Source of the DNA: a virus
DNA length: 46,841 nucleotides
Reading direction: 5' to 3' (one strand)
IMG/VR virus record: IMGVR_UViG_3300030339_000865
Coordinates: 1 to 46,841 of that record
Both the position numbers and the translations under genes were made by a program. A model generated the notes under the pieces. That model was given only the letters and a program-made list of their open reading frames with translations. It was not told where the DNA came from and made no database searches. Each line of letters starts with the position of its first letter. Position 1 is the first letter of the stretch. Below are positions 45,028-46,841 of the stretch, piece by piece.

Positions 45028-46841
45028 TTAACCACATTTAGAAAAGCTACAAACTATACAATGAAGACATCCACCCTCATTAACCATTTTACCACCACAT
45101 GAAGGACATTTTTCATCAACTATCATCTCAATAGCATACTTAGATAAAGTTCTTGTTAGAGCTTTACAAAATGCAGTTACTGATGTAGGAACTTGTTGGA
45201 GTTGGTCTATAATGAATCTTATATCAATATCTTGTCTAAGACCTAATACTGAGATCATTCTTGTTAGAGCCTGTTCTTCATCACTTCCAAAATACTTTGC
45301 AATATTTTTAATAGTAACAGATTCAGTTTCTAAGTTATAGACTTTACCAACCTTTATAAGATTTCCCTTCTTTACATTCTTACCTAAAGAAATTTCCATC
45401 TCTTTAAATGCAAATATTTCATAAGGTTTTCCATTTGGTTTTAATCCTACAACTACTAACCAATCATCTCCAGAAGCTTTCAAGTGGTGTATATCACATG
45501 GAAGTACTTTAGGTCTTTTTGCTAATACTGTTTTAGGTTCTTCTTTCTCAACTTTCTTTAATACAGCAGACATAGTACCAGCTCTATAAGTAGTTAAACC
45601 TTTAATAGTACCTGTTTTCCAAGCCTTTATATAAAGACTTTTAAAGTCTTCAAAAGGATAGTCATTTGGTAAATTAATAGTTTTACTTAAAGCTGCATCC
45701 ACATAATTAGAAACTATTGTCATAATTCCTAAATGTGCATTTACATCAAGTTGTTCAGTTGTTTTAGCCCAATTTGCTTTTGGATCCCATTCTCTAATAT
45801 TTTTAAGATAATGCACAGCATAATCCTCAACTAATGATTCTTTAACATAACCTCCAGTTGGAGACCACTTATAAACAATATCATTAAATGTTATTGTTTT
45901 AAATGTAGTATCTCCTTCTAAAAGAGTATTGGTCCATTTATCCTGAGTTGGTAATCCTTCTGGCAGCACATCTACACCATGTGTTCTAACATATTCTGTC
46001 ATAAACACAGGTTCAAATCCTCCAGATATATTATTAGCTAAAATACCAGTATTTCCTGTTGGCTGTACTGAAGTTAAATGACTATTTCTTAAGCCATAAA
46101 GCTTAATAAGATCCATAGTCTCAGTAGTTAAAGCTCCTGCCCAAAAATCAGATTCTAAGAAATTCTCATAATTCCATAAAGGAAATGGTCCTTTTTCTTT
46201 AGCCAATAAAGCAGATGCTTGATAAATTTGATTAGTTACAAATTTAAAGTATCTCTTAACTAAGAGTTTACTTTCTTCAGATCCATACTCAACTTTTAAT
46301 ATCATTAAAGCTGAACCTAAACCAGTTACACCGATTCCAATTCTTCTCTTATTCTGAATTTCTGTATATTGTTCTGGAAGTGGCATAAATGTCACATCTA
46401 TTACATTATCTAACAATCGGACAATTGAAGGGATATGTACTTCTAAGGCATCATAGTTCCAATCTTTCCTATCATCACTGATAAATTGAGTAGCATTAAT
46501 ACTACCTAATAAACAAGCTCCTCCAATTGGAAGTGGCTGTTCTCCACAAGGATTAGTAGCATTTATAGTTTCGATAACTTTTAGATTATTCATACCATTT
46601 ACGGTATCAATAAACAAACAACCTGGTTCTGCTCTATTATAAGTAGAGGTCATTATTAAATTATACAATTCTCTAGCTGGTATAGTCTTATAAACTATAA
46701 TTTTTCCACCTAGTTTTTGCCATCCTTCAATATCACCATCCCAAGATTTTTTATAAAGAGGTTTATCTGCCTCAATATCAGGAAATATTAATTGCCAATC
46801 TTCATCGGCAAGTACAGCTTCCATAAACTTATCTGTTAATA
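45028..46841 (-). CDS. nrdJ: Class II (B12-dependent) ribonucleotide reductase, 5' partial
   Basis: The frame is open through the right edge of the window (LTDKFMEAV precedes the first internal Met), so the N-terminus is missing. The visible 603 residues contain NPCGEQPLPIGGACLLGSIN (catalytic finger-loop Cys and Glu), GIGVTGLGSALM, PTGNTGILANNISGGFEPVF, LSKTINLPNDYPFEDF followed by the IKGLTTYRAGTM segment, and a C-terminal zinc ribbon (CPSCGG, CLHCIVCSFSKCG). The ISKTINLP-type block and the zinc ribbon favour class II NrdJ over class Ia. It reduces ribonucleotides with adenosylcobalamin, so the phage would depend on host B12. It heads the nucleotide operon as far as can be seen. Confidence 0.9.
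   Translation of the reverse strand, partial: LTDKFMEAVLADEDWQLIFPDIEADKPLYKKSWDGDIEGWQKLGGKIIVYKTIPARELYNLIMTSTYNRAEPGCLFIDTVNGMNNLKVIETINATNPCGEQPLPIGGACLLGSINATQFISDDRKDWNYDALEVHIPSIVRLLDNVIDVTFMPLPEQYTEIQNKRRIGIGVTGLGSALMILKVEYGSEESKLLVKRYFKFVTNQIYQASALLAKEKGPFPLWNYENFLESDFWAGALTTETMDLIKLYGLRNSHLTSVQPTGNTGILANNISGGFEPVFMTEYVRTHGVDVLPEGLPTQDKWTNTLLEGDTTFKTITFNDIVYKWSPTGGYVKESLVEDYAVHYLKNIREWDPKANWAKTTEQLDVNAHLGIMTIVSNYVDAALSKTINLPNDYPFEDFKSLYIKAWKTGTIKGLTTYRAGTMSAVLKKVEKEEPKTVLAKRPKVLPCDIHHLKASGDDWLVVVGLKPNGKPYEIFAFKEMEISLGKNVKKGNLIKVGKVYNLETESVTIKNIAKYFGSDEEQALTRMISVLGLRQDIDIRFIIDQLQQVPTSVTAFCKALTRTLSKYAIEMIVDEKCPSCGGKMVNEGGCLHCIVCSFSKCG

Noticed and set aside
1-46841. tRNA genes, CRISPR arrays, insertion sequences or an integrase
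   Set aside because: Non-coding gaps are short (largest 238 nt) and show no cloverleaf, spaced repeats or inverted-repeat-bounded element.

Overview
The window looks like part of a crAss-like phage (Crassvirales) genome, with a Bacteroidetes host the best guess. The DNA is AT-rich and nearly all coding. Starts lack Shine-Dalgarno sequences and sit behind A/T-rich leaders. Two candidate promoters fit the Bacteroidetes pattern (TTG/TTTG, about 20 nt, then TAnnTTTG). The strongest taxonomic evidence is the run of giant virion genes. One carries the DxDxD catalytic motif of the crAss-like single-chain RNA polymerase. Others carry HExxH zincin motifs and a RecB-type nuclease, and the 5' partial gene resembles the C-terminus of the crAss-like tail stabilization protein. 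This assignment rests on recalled family patterns; no search was run.

Positions 1-35839 (+ strand) form the virion module. It begins with the end of a large tail protein. Next come a Gly-rich protein, a DUF192 protein, a Gly/Pro/Ala-rich small protein, and two large proteins of cargo/ejection type. Five giant genes follow end to end (8910-35839, about 8,970 residues): P1 (2720 aa, embedded SF1 helicase), P2 (2531 aa, virion RNA polymerase), P3 (834 aa, unknown), P4 (1410 aa, two zincin motifs and barrel-like repeats) and P5 (1476 aa, PD-(D/E)XK nuclease). They are presumably packaged and ejected with the DNA to start early transcription. A strong two-way hairpin at 35846-35875 ends the module.

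Positions 35882-46841 (- strand) converge on it. Read in their own direction, the first unit is nucleotide metabolism: class II ribonucleotide reductase, ThyX, dUTPase, a small protein, a ThyX-like paralog and a conserved phage protein, ending in a hairpin at 42342-42379. The second unit is a hypothetical gene, nicotinate phosphoribosyltransferase, NAD synthetase, a Cys-rich small protein, ATP-dependent DNA ligase, a Dda/RecD-like helicase and two small genes, ending in a hairpin at 36544-36587. A glucosaminidase-type lysin follows, apparently from its own promoter. Most neighbours overlap or abut, so translation is probably coupled.

The most unusual signal is in the giant cluster. The five proteins hold only about 16 cysteines. 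Eight of these lie within five residues of a terminus, one on each side of all four internal junctions, and none near the outer ends. This suggests the five proteins are physically linked, or descend from a processed polyprotein. Other points of interest are the helicase beside the virion polymerase, two zincin sites in one chain, the NAD-salvage pair, a degenerate ThyX paralog, and a total absence of TAG stops. No tRNA, CRISPR array, insertion sequence or integrase was seen.
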